64,000 nucleotides of DNA from Phytopythium helicoides. Lineage: Eukaryota; Oomycota; Peronosporomycetes; Pythiales; Pythiaceae. Position numbers and translations under genes: made by a program. The notes under the pieces were generated by a model. That model searched no databases and was not told where the DNA came from. It worked only from the letters and a program-made list of their open reading frames with translations. This document shows positions 31,165 to 42,100 of the stretch, piece by piece (positions within the stretch are counted from its first letter, which is position 1; every line of letters starts with the position of its first letter). Location of the stretch: the NCBI GenBank assembly GCA_024867545.1, contig JANFNE010000004.1:930001-994000 (forward strand), in the 5' to 3' direction.

Positions 31165-31660
31165 GCACCTCCCTCCCGTCGTTGGATGACCGGGTCGGGC
31201 GTCGATTCCCACGTTAATAGCGGAACGAGAGCACTTTTGCAATATCTGGTTGACTTCCGTCTTGCGTCTTGCACATGCCAACTTGTGCTTGAAGCCGCAT
31301 ATGCGCTCCCACAAACACTCCATGAGACTAATAAAAGAGTTCATATGATGCTCGACGTCTACGTAGCATGTACCAGAGAAGATCACGACCCCAATGTTGC
31401 AAGTAGAAACGTATGCTCGGAGAAGCAGCAGCATGTAGCAGCATTCAAGTGAACGCCGTTCTGGACTCTTGCGTGTCGGCATTTGGGTGGCTGTACCCGC
31501 CACGACCCCTCATCAAGTTCCCGACACAGAGCGGAGGGTGATTAGTTGAGCGGGTCGCAGGAGTAACGAGCAAGCTAAGCATGGAATCAAACGGAGACAT
31601 GCACTGAAGGAAACATGGGGGAATCACCAAACATTTGTCCGCCGGTGAGAGCGTCGAAGG
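31165..31660. other. Convergent intergenic region RPS19 / TRAPPC2
   Basis: About 500 bp between two stops. It holds 3'UTRs; an AATAAAAG word at 31330 could be a polyadenylation signal for RPS19. No gene seen. Confidence 0.5.
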
Positions 31661-32129
31661 CTACAGATACCGCCGCGCGAGGGTCTTGACGCGCGCGTCG
31701 AACACCTCGGACGTGATAGGCGTGTCGTACTCGTAGAACGGGTTCATGAGTAGCTGCATGGCATGCATTCGAGTGGGATGGATCAGCAGCCTGACAAACA
31801 CGTCTGATACCCCTGAAAAGCCAAAGCACCACCTTGAGGTAGAGCTCGTGGACCTCGTGGAAGAAGGCGCGGATGGTGTCGTCGTTGCGCGTCTCATGGA
31901 GCAGCAGGAACTTGACGCTCGAGGGCGTGACGAAGGCCGAGACGAGCTGGTCGTTGAACTTGTCGACGACCTTGAGCGCCATGGACTGCGTCGTCCACAT
32001 GAGCTCGTCCACGATGTCCAGCGCCGAGTGCAGCAGGAACTCGTCCACGTGCGCGCTCTCCTCCTTGCGCGACTTCATCTCCATCTTGTACAGCGGCTCC
32101 TTGGAGCCCACGAGCACGAACATGGACAT
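31661..32129 (-). CDS. TRAPPC2: TRAPP complex subunit TRAPPC2 (sedlin/Trs20)
   Basis: Two exons, 32129-31833 and 31753-31661, with a 79-nt GT-AG intron, give 129 residues. Sedlin landmarks: FVLVGSKEPLYKMEM, HVDEFLLHSALDIVDELMW, LKVVDKFNDQLVSAFVTPS, KFLLLHETRNDD, and after splicing LLMNPFYEYDTPI and FDARVKTLARRYL, which matches the sedlin end. It has a longin-like fold and works in ER-to-Golgi and Golgi tethering complexes. Without splicing the first exon runs into unrelated residues, so the intron is well supported. Confidence 0.93.
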
Positions 32130-33900
32130 GGTCGGCAGCGAGCAGCGCGAGCAAGGTGACCGAGATCAATGCTGGGAGGCTTGCTTTCCCCGAGGATTTC
32201 GCGTAGCATACACGAAATTACCAAGATAGGCAAGGAAGACTATAGTATTTACAGTGCATGGCTACGGCAACATACAACAGCAACATGGTTCAAACGTTCA
32301 AAGCCGAGAAAGGACGGACGCGCCAGGAAGGAGCAGCGCTCCACGCCACGCCACGCCAGCATGCGCAGCGAGCAGACGCCGCAGCGACCGCAACAAGGAG
32401 ACTGAGGAGCCGTGGAGGCGATATCGACAAGTCCCATCTCCAGACTCTTCGCCGCATCCGAGACCAAGTTCGTCAACTAGCCGCGACCCCGGGGAGCGAC
32501 CAGCGCTGCAGCAGGATGGCTCGAGCAAACACCTCATACCGGCGTACTCGGAGATCATGTGTGCCAGCGTAGATGATGCACCGCCGACTTCGAGAAGTAC
32601 GAGGTTGAAAGTACCGAACCACTACAAGGTGCGCTATCCAGTTTTTGGCTTTGGCATTCCAAGCCCTGCTCGATCGCGGAGCAGAGCACGGTCACCTGCC
32701 GCCCGCCGTCACGAAGCCAACTTGGAGCCTCAACAGGGTCGCTGGCGCCAGCAGCTTCTGCTGTACAATGAGTATTGACTTGGGCTCGACAACGAACGCT
32801 GCGCGAGTACCAACAACTGACATACAGAAGTACACGCTGACGTCAATGACTCACAACAAGAGAATTGACGTTGATCGAGCCGGGCATTGATAAGGCTGAG
32901 ATGTATGAGGAAGCCTCGGTGAAACATGGGTTAATCTGCACGACAAGATTGGCGCTCCAAGTAGACCGCTCTTTGTAAACCATTTTGGTGTACAACCCTT
33001 TGTCGGTGGTTTGTCATCACTTCAGGGCAAAGAATCAAGCACAAGTCGAAGCCACGGACTCCAGCCGCAACTCGACCTGCACCCTCCCCTGCCTCATGTC
33101 GACCGAGCTCCTAAAGCTGTCCGCTTTCTTGTGGGAGCGATACGTGGGAAGCAATGGATTGGGCCGCCGCACCACGTGTTCAGTTAGAAGAAGTAAGCAC
33201 AAGTCGAAGCCGCGGTCCACTTGAATACCCGGATTCATCATCGAGATCATGTTGGGATTGGCGGCTCTTCCTCGGACGACAAATATGCTACGACCTGTTG
33301 TTGGAGCCCGGAGGGGAACTTCTGCTCGCAGGAAGCAAGGTCTGTCGATCGAAACTTGTGGATTGATCGAAAGCAATATCGGTGTCGATTTCCCGAACGC
33401 AGGCAGTGTCAACCACCCCGACTGGGTTGTCAGCTTCGGTGGAGGTCGCGTGCGCCACACCAAATGAAGATCTGCATTCCACGGCCAAGAATTCATGCAC
33501 GGACAGATGGTATTGAGGGTCTGCAACTGCGCGTGCAAATTCGGCCGTGGACCCATGATCATCGTCGAGGGTTTTACTTTACCCAGCTACTTCTTTTTTG
33601 TTTTGTTTTGATATTTCAAGTTTACCCCCTGATATCCAGATCTCCTTGTTGGTGACACCCAGCTCCTGTGAATTTGATCAAGTATCTACGACTCTCTGGC
33701 CTCGTGGCATCTCCTGAGAGTTTCTACAAGCAGTGGTGAGGCACCGATTTTATCTGAATGTCATTCAGCATGCTGGGAAACTCGGTCAGCCACGGATTTT
33801 CGCGTTTGCAGAGACCCTTGTGTTCGGAGTGTACTGGAAGTGCGGGTTATTTTTCCGGGCGCTCGAATTCATTCTGTTCCTGGTTTGCCGGCAGTACTTT
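32130..33900. other. Gene-poor region upstream of the ABC relics
   Basis: About 1.8 kb with no intact gene. 32280-32480 is a diverged copy of 35255-35480. A short word CAAGCACAAGTCGAAGCC occurs near 33038 and again near 33195. At 33290-33366 a frame reads LLLEPGGELLLAG then KLVD, resembling the segment after the H-loop in the ABC relics downstream; this may be a third relic. Confidence 0.5.
32280..32480 (+). repeat. Diverged direct repeat, copy 1
   Basis: Shares with 35255-35480 the order of blocks TTCAAAC..., GAGAAAG(A)ACG, CGCCA, CGCTCCA-C-CCACG-CACGCCA, AGCATGC, CGAGCAG and GACGC-GCAG. The similarity is by eye, with indels. Confidence 0.55.
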
Positions 33901-33929
33901 TTGCGGCCAGCGATAACTCGAGCTCATTC

Positions 33930-34450
33930 CTCTTCTTCCTCCTCCTCTTCGGTTTCCGGGCTATTTCGTGCGGCTCTACTGGGTCATGCTAGTGATGTGG
34001 TTCATGATCACCGAGTATCGAAGTATCGATCCCCTGTCCTGGATGGCATTGCCGACGAAATGGTCGGTCTGCGGCATTTCGACGAAGTGGATGATGGAGA
34101 GTCTGACGGTGGCCACGAAGCTTGCTGCGCAGTCGGGTGTGATGTTCTTGCACGAGTGTTGAGAGTAGTCTAGACGTGCGGACGGCTGGGGTGACCATGG
34201 ATGACGCGCACAAGATAGCGATGACGTGCATTGACCGTACGGTGATGTGCGCGATCCAGCATTCGTCATCAGAGGTGTTCGTTCTTCTTAACCACCTCGT
34301 GCTGTTGCTGCTGCTGTTGCTTCTGCTGTTGGAACCCGGCGGAAGGACCGTGTTCTTTGGCACTCTGAGTCGCAGGTGAGAAGTTGGTGGACTGCTTCGA
34401 GGCGACCCTGTGTGTGTCCAAGAGTGTGCTCAAGTTCATCAAACCACAAC
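33930..34450 (+). pseudogene. Broken PDR/ABCG ABC-transporter ATPase domain, relic A
   Basis: Parts of an ABCG/PDR nucleotide-binding domain appear in order but in different frames. IADEMVG lies at about 34048-34068. A second frame gives SLTVATKLAAQSGVMFLHE (34101-34157), which corresponds to the helix before Walker B and Walker B itself. Then two stops and a frame shift follow at about 34158-34172, and from 34172 SSLDVR (D-loop) continues to RTVMCAIQHSSSEVF (H-loop), LLNHLVL and EPGGRTVFFG. Next comes GEKLVDCFEA, then stops. An expanded leucine run at 34303-34332 is a (TGC/CTG)n slippage. Walker A and the signature motif are not seen, so the copy is truncated as well as broken. Confidence 0.78.
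34304..34333. repeat. CTG/TGC trinucleotide expansion within ABC relic
   Basis: Imperfect (TGCTGT/TGCTGC)n tract coding for ten consecutive leucines in the relic frame, where the family normally has three or four. Confidence 0.75.
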
Positions 34451-34509
34451 AAGTGTGATCTACCGCAAATGGGCGTGGCCGTATTCTTGGTGATGCTGTT
34501 TGGTGCGAT

Positions 34510-34830
34510 GTGTACATTTTTCGTGCACGATTTTCACCGACGATAGATAGCTCCACTCATTATTGGGTCTGGACGCACGACTGATGATTGCGGACGGCGC
34601 GCGCATGATGATGATGGCGAACTCGGACCGCGTACCGGTAGAAGTTAGTGTACCGATCTTCCAGCCTTCATCAGAGGAGTTTCTCCTGTTCAACAGCCTA
34701 CTGATTTGAGGCGCGGTGAAGCGACTCTGTCTTTCGGCGACCTTCGTCGATCTGAGGCACCTGGTGAACTACTTCGAGTCGTTTCTGATGTTTTCAAGTG
34801 TCGGTCCAAATTCAAACCCGCGACGTGTAT
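34510..34830 (+). pseudogene. Broken PDR/ABCG ABC-transporter ATPase domain, relic B
   Basis: This is a second copy of the same segment. TFFVHD (Walker B-like) at about 34513-34530 is followed in another frame by LLGLDARLMIADGAR (D-loop), VPIFQPSSEEF (H-loop with His replaced by Phe, around 34654) and LLFNSLLI before a stop. A further frame gives RRGEATLSFGDL, and a third LVNYFES. The order is the same as in relic A and in live PDR transporters, but three frames are needed and the catalytic His is lost. Confidence 0.75.
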
Positions 34831-35572
34831 ATGACTTGCGTCGGCCACATTGACCTGTGAGGTATGTTCGGAAACAGAGTCGATCGACTTGCTTTGACTT
34901 GAAGCTGCATTGATCTCGAGCAAGTGGTCTAACGCGGCTAGCCACATCGCTACTTGAAGACGGTGCCTTGTAGAACAACACCAATGAGCGTCAACGTGGG
35001 TGATACAGCATGCAGACACATCCATACTGTTCGCGATTTTTTTTGCAGACGAGTTTCTGTGTAACACGATACTCGGGAGCCTGGATGGTGGAGGCTGCAT
35101 GCTGCGCGAAAGGACTGTTCGCTGTGGGTGGCATCGCGGTGAGCCTCATACTGAGCCAAATTGAAGTGGAAGTGGATTCGTTCGCCGTACTGACACATGG
35201 TGAGCAGATACCTCTCGCGTCTACCAGTACTAGTGCGCTGTGCAAGCACCGCAACCATTTTCAAACTTTCGAATCCGAGAAAGTACGCACGGCCCTTCTC
35301 CCCTTGCTCATGGACTGCATTGCCGAGAAAGAACGCGCCAAGACGGGCCGCCACTACGCTCCACTCCACGACACGCCACGTCACCCCCAGCAAGCATGCA
35401 CGTCGAGCAGGCAGTGAGCGGACGCTGCAGCTACCGCGGTAGCTCCAGTAGAAAGCTATGGAGTCGGCGGACGGGGAGACATCGCAGCGACACCGCCAAG
35501 CCCAGACGCTTCGACGCAGTCCACGCGTATGCTTGTATCCCTGTGACTGGAGAAACGACAGGGGATGATGAA
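34831..35572. other. Unique DNA between ABC relics and satellite array
   Basis: About 740 bp. An open frame at 35010-35417 (+) has no family resemblance. The last 300 bp contain the second copy of the diverged direct repeat and lead straight into the first satellite unit. No gene called. Confidence 0.5.
35255..35480 (+). repeat. Diverged direct repeat, copy 2
   Basis: Partner of 32280-32480. It ends less than 100 bp before the array begins, so this duplicated segment flanks the ABC relics on both sides. Confidence 0.55.
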
Positions 35573-35900
35573 CGAGAAAGTGTGCCAATCCATAGCAACA
35601 ACCGCACTCGTTCATTGCGGTTCGCCGCTTTGAGCGATGCGCTGGATGTGATGGACTTGGTACGCCGCCTCTTCGGCATCAAGTAAGCAGCAAGCATCAA
35701 GTTGGAGCAGGCAATCTTCTCCCTCGTCGTCTCCTTGGCGTGGTCGCCACCTGATCTCTATCCCCGCGGTGGTCGCCGGTGTCCTAGTTGTTCATGATGT
35801 GTGGCCGCATTCTTCGTCGTCGTAGCGATGGTCCGAGCCATCTTCCACTTCCAGAGTGTTGTTGTGGTCCATCTCGTGGTCCGAGTTGTTGTGGAAGTCG

Positions 35901-35970
35901 TCCGAGTTTGTCCGGGTTTGTTCGAGTTTGTCCAAGTTTGTCCACGTTGTTGCGAGTTGTTGCGAGTCAT
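35901..35970 (+). repeat. 10-bp-periodic GTTTGTCC tract (present in each unit)
   Basis: Eight consecutive decamers of the type TCCGAGTTTG, TCCGGGTTTG, TTCGAGTTTG, TCCAAGTTTG, degenerating to TGCGAGTTGT. Repeated in every unit. Units starting at 57068, 58441, 62616 and 63302 lost one T here. Confidence 0.9.
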
Positions 35971-36068
35971 CCGAGTTTGCCGTATGTTTCTGAGTTCGTC
36001 CAGTGGCTTTGCTGGCGAATCCGTGCGCGGACGTGGACCCACTGGTGGTCGAGTTTGCGGATACGGTG

Positions 36069-36132
36069 CTCGACGGTCTCGACGGTCTCGACGGTCTCGA
36101 CAGTCTCGACAGTCTCGACAGTCTCGACGGTG
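36069..36132 (+). repeat. 9-bp minisatellite CTCGAC(G/A)GT (present in each unit)
   Basis: Two variants, CTCGACGGT (G) and CTCGACAGT (A). The first unit reads G3A3. Other units carry 5 to 11 repeats, and the count fully explains the 678/687/714/723/732 length classes. A TCGA site recurs every 9 bp. Confidence 0.95.
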
Positions 36133-39100
36133 GTGACGGTTCCCACCCAAGAGTCGAAGCGTCGATGAGTCGATGGAGTGCACGCCGTCATCGCTCACAA
36201 CGACGGAGCCTCACCTGAGCTCACCTGACCTCGCGTCTCTATGGACTGAGCAGCCGCCGCGAGAAAGTGTGCCAATCCATAGCAACAACCGCACTCGTTC
36301 ATTGCGGTTCGCCGCTTTGAGCGATGCGCTGGATGTGATGGACTTGGTACGCCGCCTCTTCGGCATCAAGTAAGCAGCAAGCATCAAGTTGGAGCAGGCA
36401 ATCTTCTCCCTCGTCGTCTCCTTGGCGTGGTCGCCACCTGATCTCTATCCCCGCGGTGGTCGCCGGTGTCCTAGTTGTTCATGATGTGTGGCCGCATTCT
36501 TCGTCGTCGTAGCGATGGTCCGAGCCATCTTCCACTTCCAGAGTGTTGTTGTGGTCCATCTCGTGGTCCGAGTTGTTGTGGAAGTCGTCCGAGTTTGTCC
36601 GGGTTTGTTCGAGTTTGTCCAAGTTTGTCCACGTTGTTGCGAGTTGTTGCGAGTCATCCAAGTTTGCCGTATGTTTCTGAGTTCGTCCAGTGGCTTTGCT
36701 GGCGAATCCGTGCGCGGACGTGGACCCACTGGTGGTCGAGTTTGCGGATACGGTGCTCGACGGTCTCGACGGTCTCGACGGTCTCGACGGTCTCGACAGT
36801 CTCGACAGTCTCGACGGTGGTGACGGTTCCCACCCAAGAGTCGAAGCGTCGATGAGTCGATGGAGTGCACGCCGTCATCGCTCACAACGACGGAGCCTCA
36901 CCTGAGCTCACCTGACCTCGCGTCTCTATGGACTGAGCAGCCGCCGCGAGAAAGTGTGCCAATCCATAGCAACAACCGCACTCGTTCATTGCGGTTCGCC
37001 GCTTTGAGCGATGCGCTGGATGTGATGGACTTGGTACGCCGCCTCTTCGGCATCAAGTAAGCAGCAAGCATCAAGTTGGAGCAGGCAATCTTCTCCCTCG
37101 TCGTCTCCTTGGCGTGGTCGCCACCTGATCTCTATCCCCGCGGTGGTCGCCGGTGTCCTAGTTGTTCATGATGTGTGGCCGCATTCTTCGTCGTCGTAGC
37201 GATGGTCCGAGCCATCTTCCACTTCCAGAGTGTTGTTGTGGTCCATCTCGTGGTCCGAGTTGTTGTGGAAGTCGTCCGAGTTTGTCCGGGTTTGTTCGAG
37301 TTTGTCCAAGTTTGTCCAAGTTGTTGCGAGTTGTTGCGAGTCATCCGAGTTTGCCGTATGTTTCTGAGTTCGTCCAGTGGCTTTGCTGGCGAATCCGTGC
37401 GCGGACGTGGACCCACTGGTGGTCGAGTTTGCGGATACGGTGCTCGACGGTCTCGACGGTCTCGACGGTCTCGACAGTCTCGACAGTCTCGACGGTGGTG
37501 ACGGTTCCCACCCAAGAGTCGAAGCGTCGATGAGTCGATGGAGTGCACGCCGTCATCGCTCACAACGACGGAGCCTCACCTGAGCTCACCTGACCTCGCG
37601 TCTCTATGGACTGAGCAGCCGCCGCGAGAAAGTGTGCCAATCCATAGCAACAACCGCACTCGTTCATTGCGGTTCGCCGCTTTGAGCGATGCGCTGGATG
37701 TGATGGACTTGGTACGCCGCCTCTTCGGCATCAAGTAAGCAGCAAGCATCAAGTTGGAGCAGGCAATCTTCTCCCTCGTCGTCTCCTTGGCGTGGTCGCC
37801 ACCTGATCTCTATCCCCGCGGTGGTCGCCGGTGTCCTAGTTGTTCATGATGTGTGGCCGCATTCTTCGTCGTCGTAGCGATGGTCCGAGCCATCTTCCAC
37901 TTCCAGAGTGTTGTTGTGGTCCATCTCGTGGTCCGAGTTGTTGTGGAAGTCGTCCGAGTTTGTCCGGGTTTGTTCGAGTTTGTCCAAGTTTGTCCACGTT
38001 GTTGCGAGTTGTTGCGAGTCATCCGAGTTTGCCGTATGTTTCTGAGTTCGTCCAGTGGCTTTGCTGGCGAATCCGTGCGCGGACGTGGACCCACTGGTGG
38101 TCGAGTTTGCGGATACGGTGCTCGACGGTCTCGACGGTCTCGACGGTCTCGACAGTCTCGACAGTCTCGACGGTGGTGACGGTTCCCACCCAAGAGTCGA
38201 AGCGTCGATGAGTCGATGGAGTGCACGCCGTCATCGCTCACAACGACGGAGCCTCACCTGAGCTCACCTGACCTCGCGTCTCTATGGACTGAGCAGCCGC
38301 CGCGAGAAAGTGTGCCAATCCATAGCAACAACCGCACTCGTTCATTGCGGTTCGCCGCTTTGAGCGATGCGCTGGATGTGATGGACTTGGTACGCCGCCT
38401 CTTCGGCATCAAGTAAGCAGCAAGCATCAAGTTGGAGCAGGCAATCTTCTCCCTCGTCGTCTCCTTGGCGTGGTCGCCACCTGATCTCTATCCCCGCGGT
38501 GGTCGCCGGTGTCCTAGTTGTTCATGATGTGTGGCCGCATTCTTCGTCGTCGTAGCGATGGTCCGAGCCATCTTCCACTTCCAGAGTGTTGTTGTGGCCC
38601 ATCTCGTGGTCCGAGTTGTTGTGGAAGTCGTCCGAGTTTGTCCGGGTTTGTTCGAGTTTGTCCAAGTTTGTCCACGTTGTTGCGAGTTGTTGCGAGTCAT
38701 CCGAGTTTGCCGTATGTTTCTGAGTTCGTCCAGTGGCTTTGCTGGCGAATCCGTGCGCGGACGTGGACCCACTGGTGGTCGAGTTTGCGGATACGGTGCT
38801 CGACGGTCTCGACGGTCTCGACGGTCTCGACAGTCTCGACAGTCTCGACAGTCTCGACAGTCTCGACGGTCTCGACAGTCTCGACAGTCTCGACAGTCTC
38901 GACGGTGGTGACGGTTCCCACCCAAGAGTCGAAGCGTCGATGAGTCGATGGAGTGCACGCCGTCATCGCTCACAACGACGGAGCCTCACCTGAGCTCACC
39001 TGACCTCGTGTCTCTATGGACTGAGCAGCCGCCGCGAGAAAGTGTGCCAATCCATAGCAACAACCGCACTCGTTCATTGCGGTTCGCCGCTTTGAGCGAT

Positions 39101-42100
39101 GCGCTGGATGTGATGGACTTGGTACGCCGCCTCTTCGGCATCAAGTAAGCAGCAAGCATCAAGTTGGAGCAGGCAATCTTCTCCCTCGTCGTCTCCTTGG
39201 CGTGGTCGCCACCTGATCTCTATCCCCGCGGTGGTCGCCGGTGTCCTAGTTGTTCATGATGTGTGGCCGCATTCTTCGTCGTCGTAGCGATGGTCCGAGC
39301 CATCTTCCACTTCCAGAGTGTTGTTGTGGTCCATCTCGTGGTCCGAGTTGTTGTGGAAGTCGTCCGAGTTTGTCCGGGTTTGTTCGAGTTTGTCCAAGTT
39401 TGTCCACGTTGTTGCGAGTTGTTGCGAGTCATCCGAGTTTGCCGTATGTTTCTGAGTTCGTCCAGTGGCTTTGCTGGCGAATCCGTGCGCGGACGTGGAC
39501 CCACTGGTGGTCGAGTTTGCGGATACGGTGCTCGACGGTCTCGACGGTCTCGACGGTCTCGACAGTCTCGACAGTCTCGACAGTCTCGACGGTGGTGACG
39601 GTTCCCACCCAAGAGTCGAAGCGTCGATGAGTCGATGGAGTGCACGCCGTCATCGCTCACAACGACGGAGCCTCACCTGAGCTCACCTGACCTCGCGTCT
39701 CTATGGACTGAGCAGCCGCCGCGAGAAAGTGTGCCAATCCATAGCAACAACCGCACTCGTTCATTGCGGTTCGCCGCTTTGAGCGATGCGCTGGATGTGA
39801 TGGACTTGGTACGCCGCCTCTTCGGCATCAAGTAAGCAGCAAGCATCAAGTTGGAGCAGGCAATCTTCTCCCTCGTCGTCTCCTTGGCGTGGTCGCCACC
39901 TGATCTCTATCCCCGCGGTGGTCGCCGGTGTCCTAGTTGTTCATGATGTGTGGCCGCATTCTTCGTCGTCGTAGCGATGGTCCGAGCCATCTTCCACTTC
40001 CAGAGTGTTGTTGTGGTCCATCTCGTGGTCCGAGTTGTTGTGGAAGTCGTCCGAGTTTGTCCGGGTTTGTTCGAGTTTGTCCAAGTTTGTCCACGTTGTT
40101 GCGAGTTGTTGCGAGTCATCCGAGTTTGCCGTATGTTTCTGAGTTCGTCCAGTGGCTTTGCTGGCGAATCCGTGCGCGGACGTGGACCCACTGGTGGTCG
40201 AGTTTGCGGATACGGTGCTCGACGGTCTCGACGGTCTCGACGGTCTCGACAGTCTCGACAGTCTCGACAGTCTCGACGGTGGTGACGGTTCCCACCCAAG
40301 AGTCGAAGCGTCGATGAGTCGATGGAGTGCACGCCGTCATCGCTCACAACGACGGAGCCTCACCTGAGCTCACCTGACCTCGCGTCTCTATGGACTGAGC
40401 AGCCGCCGCGAGAAAGTGTGCCAATCCATAGCAACAACCGCACTCGTTCATTGCGGTTCGCCGCTTTGAGCGATGCGCTGGATGTGATGGACTTGGTACG
40501 CCGCCTCTTCGGCATCAAGTAAGCAGCAAGCATCAAGTTGGAGCAGGCAATCTTCTCCCTCGTCGTCTCCTTGGCGTGGTCGCCACCTGATCTCTATCCC
40601 CGCGGTGGTCGCCGGTGTCCTAGTTGTTCATGATGTGTGGCCGCATTCTTCGTCGTCGTAGCGATGGTCCGAGCCATCTTCCACTTCCAGAGTGTTGTTG
40701 TGGTCCATCTCGTGGTCCGAGTTGTTGTGGAAGTCGTCCGAGTTTGTCCGGGTTTGTTCGAGTTTGTCCAAGTTTGTCCACGTTGTTGCGAGTTGTTGCG
40801 AGTCATCCGAGTTTGCCGTATGTTTCTGAGTTCGTCCAGTGGCTTTGCTGGCGAATCCGTGCGCGGACGTGGACCCACTGGTGGTCGAGTTTGCGGATAC
40901 GGTGCTCGACGGTCTCGACGGTCTCGACGGTCTCGACAGTCTCGACAGTCTCGACGGTGGTGACGGTTCCCACCCAAGAGTCGAAGCGTCGATGAGTCGA
41001 TGGAGTGCACGCCGTCATCGCTCACAACGACGGAGCCTCACCTGAGCTCACCTGACCTCGCGTCTCTATGGACTGAGCAGCCGCCGCGAGAAAGTGTGCC
41101 AATCCATAGCAACAACCGCACTCGTTCATTGCGGTTCGCCGCTTTGAGCGATGCGCTGGATGTGATGGACTTGGTACGCCGCCTCTTCGGCATCAAGTAA
41201 GCAGCAAGCATCAAGTTGGAGCAGGCAATCTTCTCCCTCGTCGTCTCCTTGGCATGGTCGCCACCTGATCTCTATCCCCGCGGTGGTCGCCGGTGTCCTA
41301 GTTGTTCATGATGTGTGGCCGCATTCTTCGTCGTCGTAGCGATGGTCCGAGCCATCTTCCACTTCCAGAGTGTTGTTGTGGTCCATCTCGTGGTCCGAGT
41401 TGTTGTGGAAGTCGTCCGAGTTTGTCCGGGTTTGTTCGAGTTTGTCCAAGTTTGTCCACGTTGTTGCGAGTTGTTGCGAGTCATCCGAGTTTGCCGTATG
41501 TTTCTGAGTTCGTCCAGTGGCTTTGCTGGCGAATCCGTGCGCGGACGTGGACCCACTGGTGGTCGAGTTTGCGGATACGGTGCTCGACGGTCTCGACGGT
41601 CTCGACGGTCTCGACAGTCTCGACAGTCTCGACGGTGGTGACGGTTCCCACCCAAGAGTCGAAGCGTCGATGAGTCGATGGAGTGCACGCCGTCATCGCT
41701 CACAACGACGGAGCCTCACCTGAGCTCACCTGACCTCGCGTCTCTATGGACTGAGCAGCCGCCGCGAGAAAGTGTGCCAATCCATAGCAACAACCGCACT
41801 CGTTCATTGCGGTTCGCCGCTTTGAGCGATGCGCTGGATGTGATGGACTTGGTACGCCGCCTCTTCGGCATCAAGTAAGCAGCAAGCATCAAGTTGGAGC
41901 AGGCAATCTTCTCCCTCGTCGTCTCCTTGACGTGGTCGCCACCTGATCTCTATCCCCGCGGTGGTCGCCGGTGTCCTAGTTGTTCATGATGTGTGGCCGC
42001 ATTCTTCGTCGTCGTAGCGATGGTCCGAGCCATCTTCCACTTCCAGAGTGTTGTTGTGGTCCATCTCGTGGTCCGAGTTGTTGTGGAAGTCGTCCGAGTT

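Larger units (their letters stand above)
35573..36259 (+). repeat. First satellite unit (representative, 687 bp)
   Basis: Layout from its start: a 110-bp block ending in an ATCAAGTAAGC word; about 150 bp of pyrimidine-rich DNA; a GT-rich half with a 10-bp-periodic tract (35901-35970); a 90-bp linker; the 9-bp minisatellite (36069-36132); and a closing block with TGAGCTCACCTGACCTCG. The left flank differs from the inter-unit junction (CGCCGCGAGAAAG elsewhere), so 35573 is the true array edge. Confidence 0.9.

Noticed and set aside
32770..32890. A stretch reading SIDLGSTTN, reminiscent of an Hsp70 start
   Set aside because: The next residues do not follow the Hsp70 pattern and no further Hsp70 motifs occur nearby.
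35680..35790. A possible intron in each unit, from GTAAGC after ATCAA to CCTAG before TTGTTCATG
   Set aside because: Joining these sites runs into a stop (TGA) within four codons, so it does not extend any reading frame.
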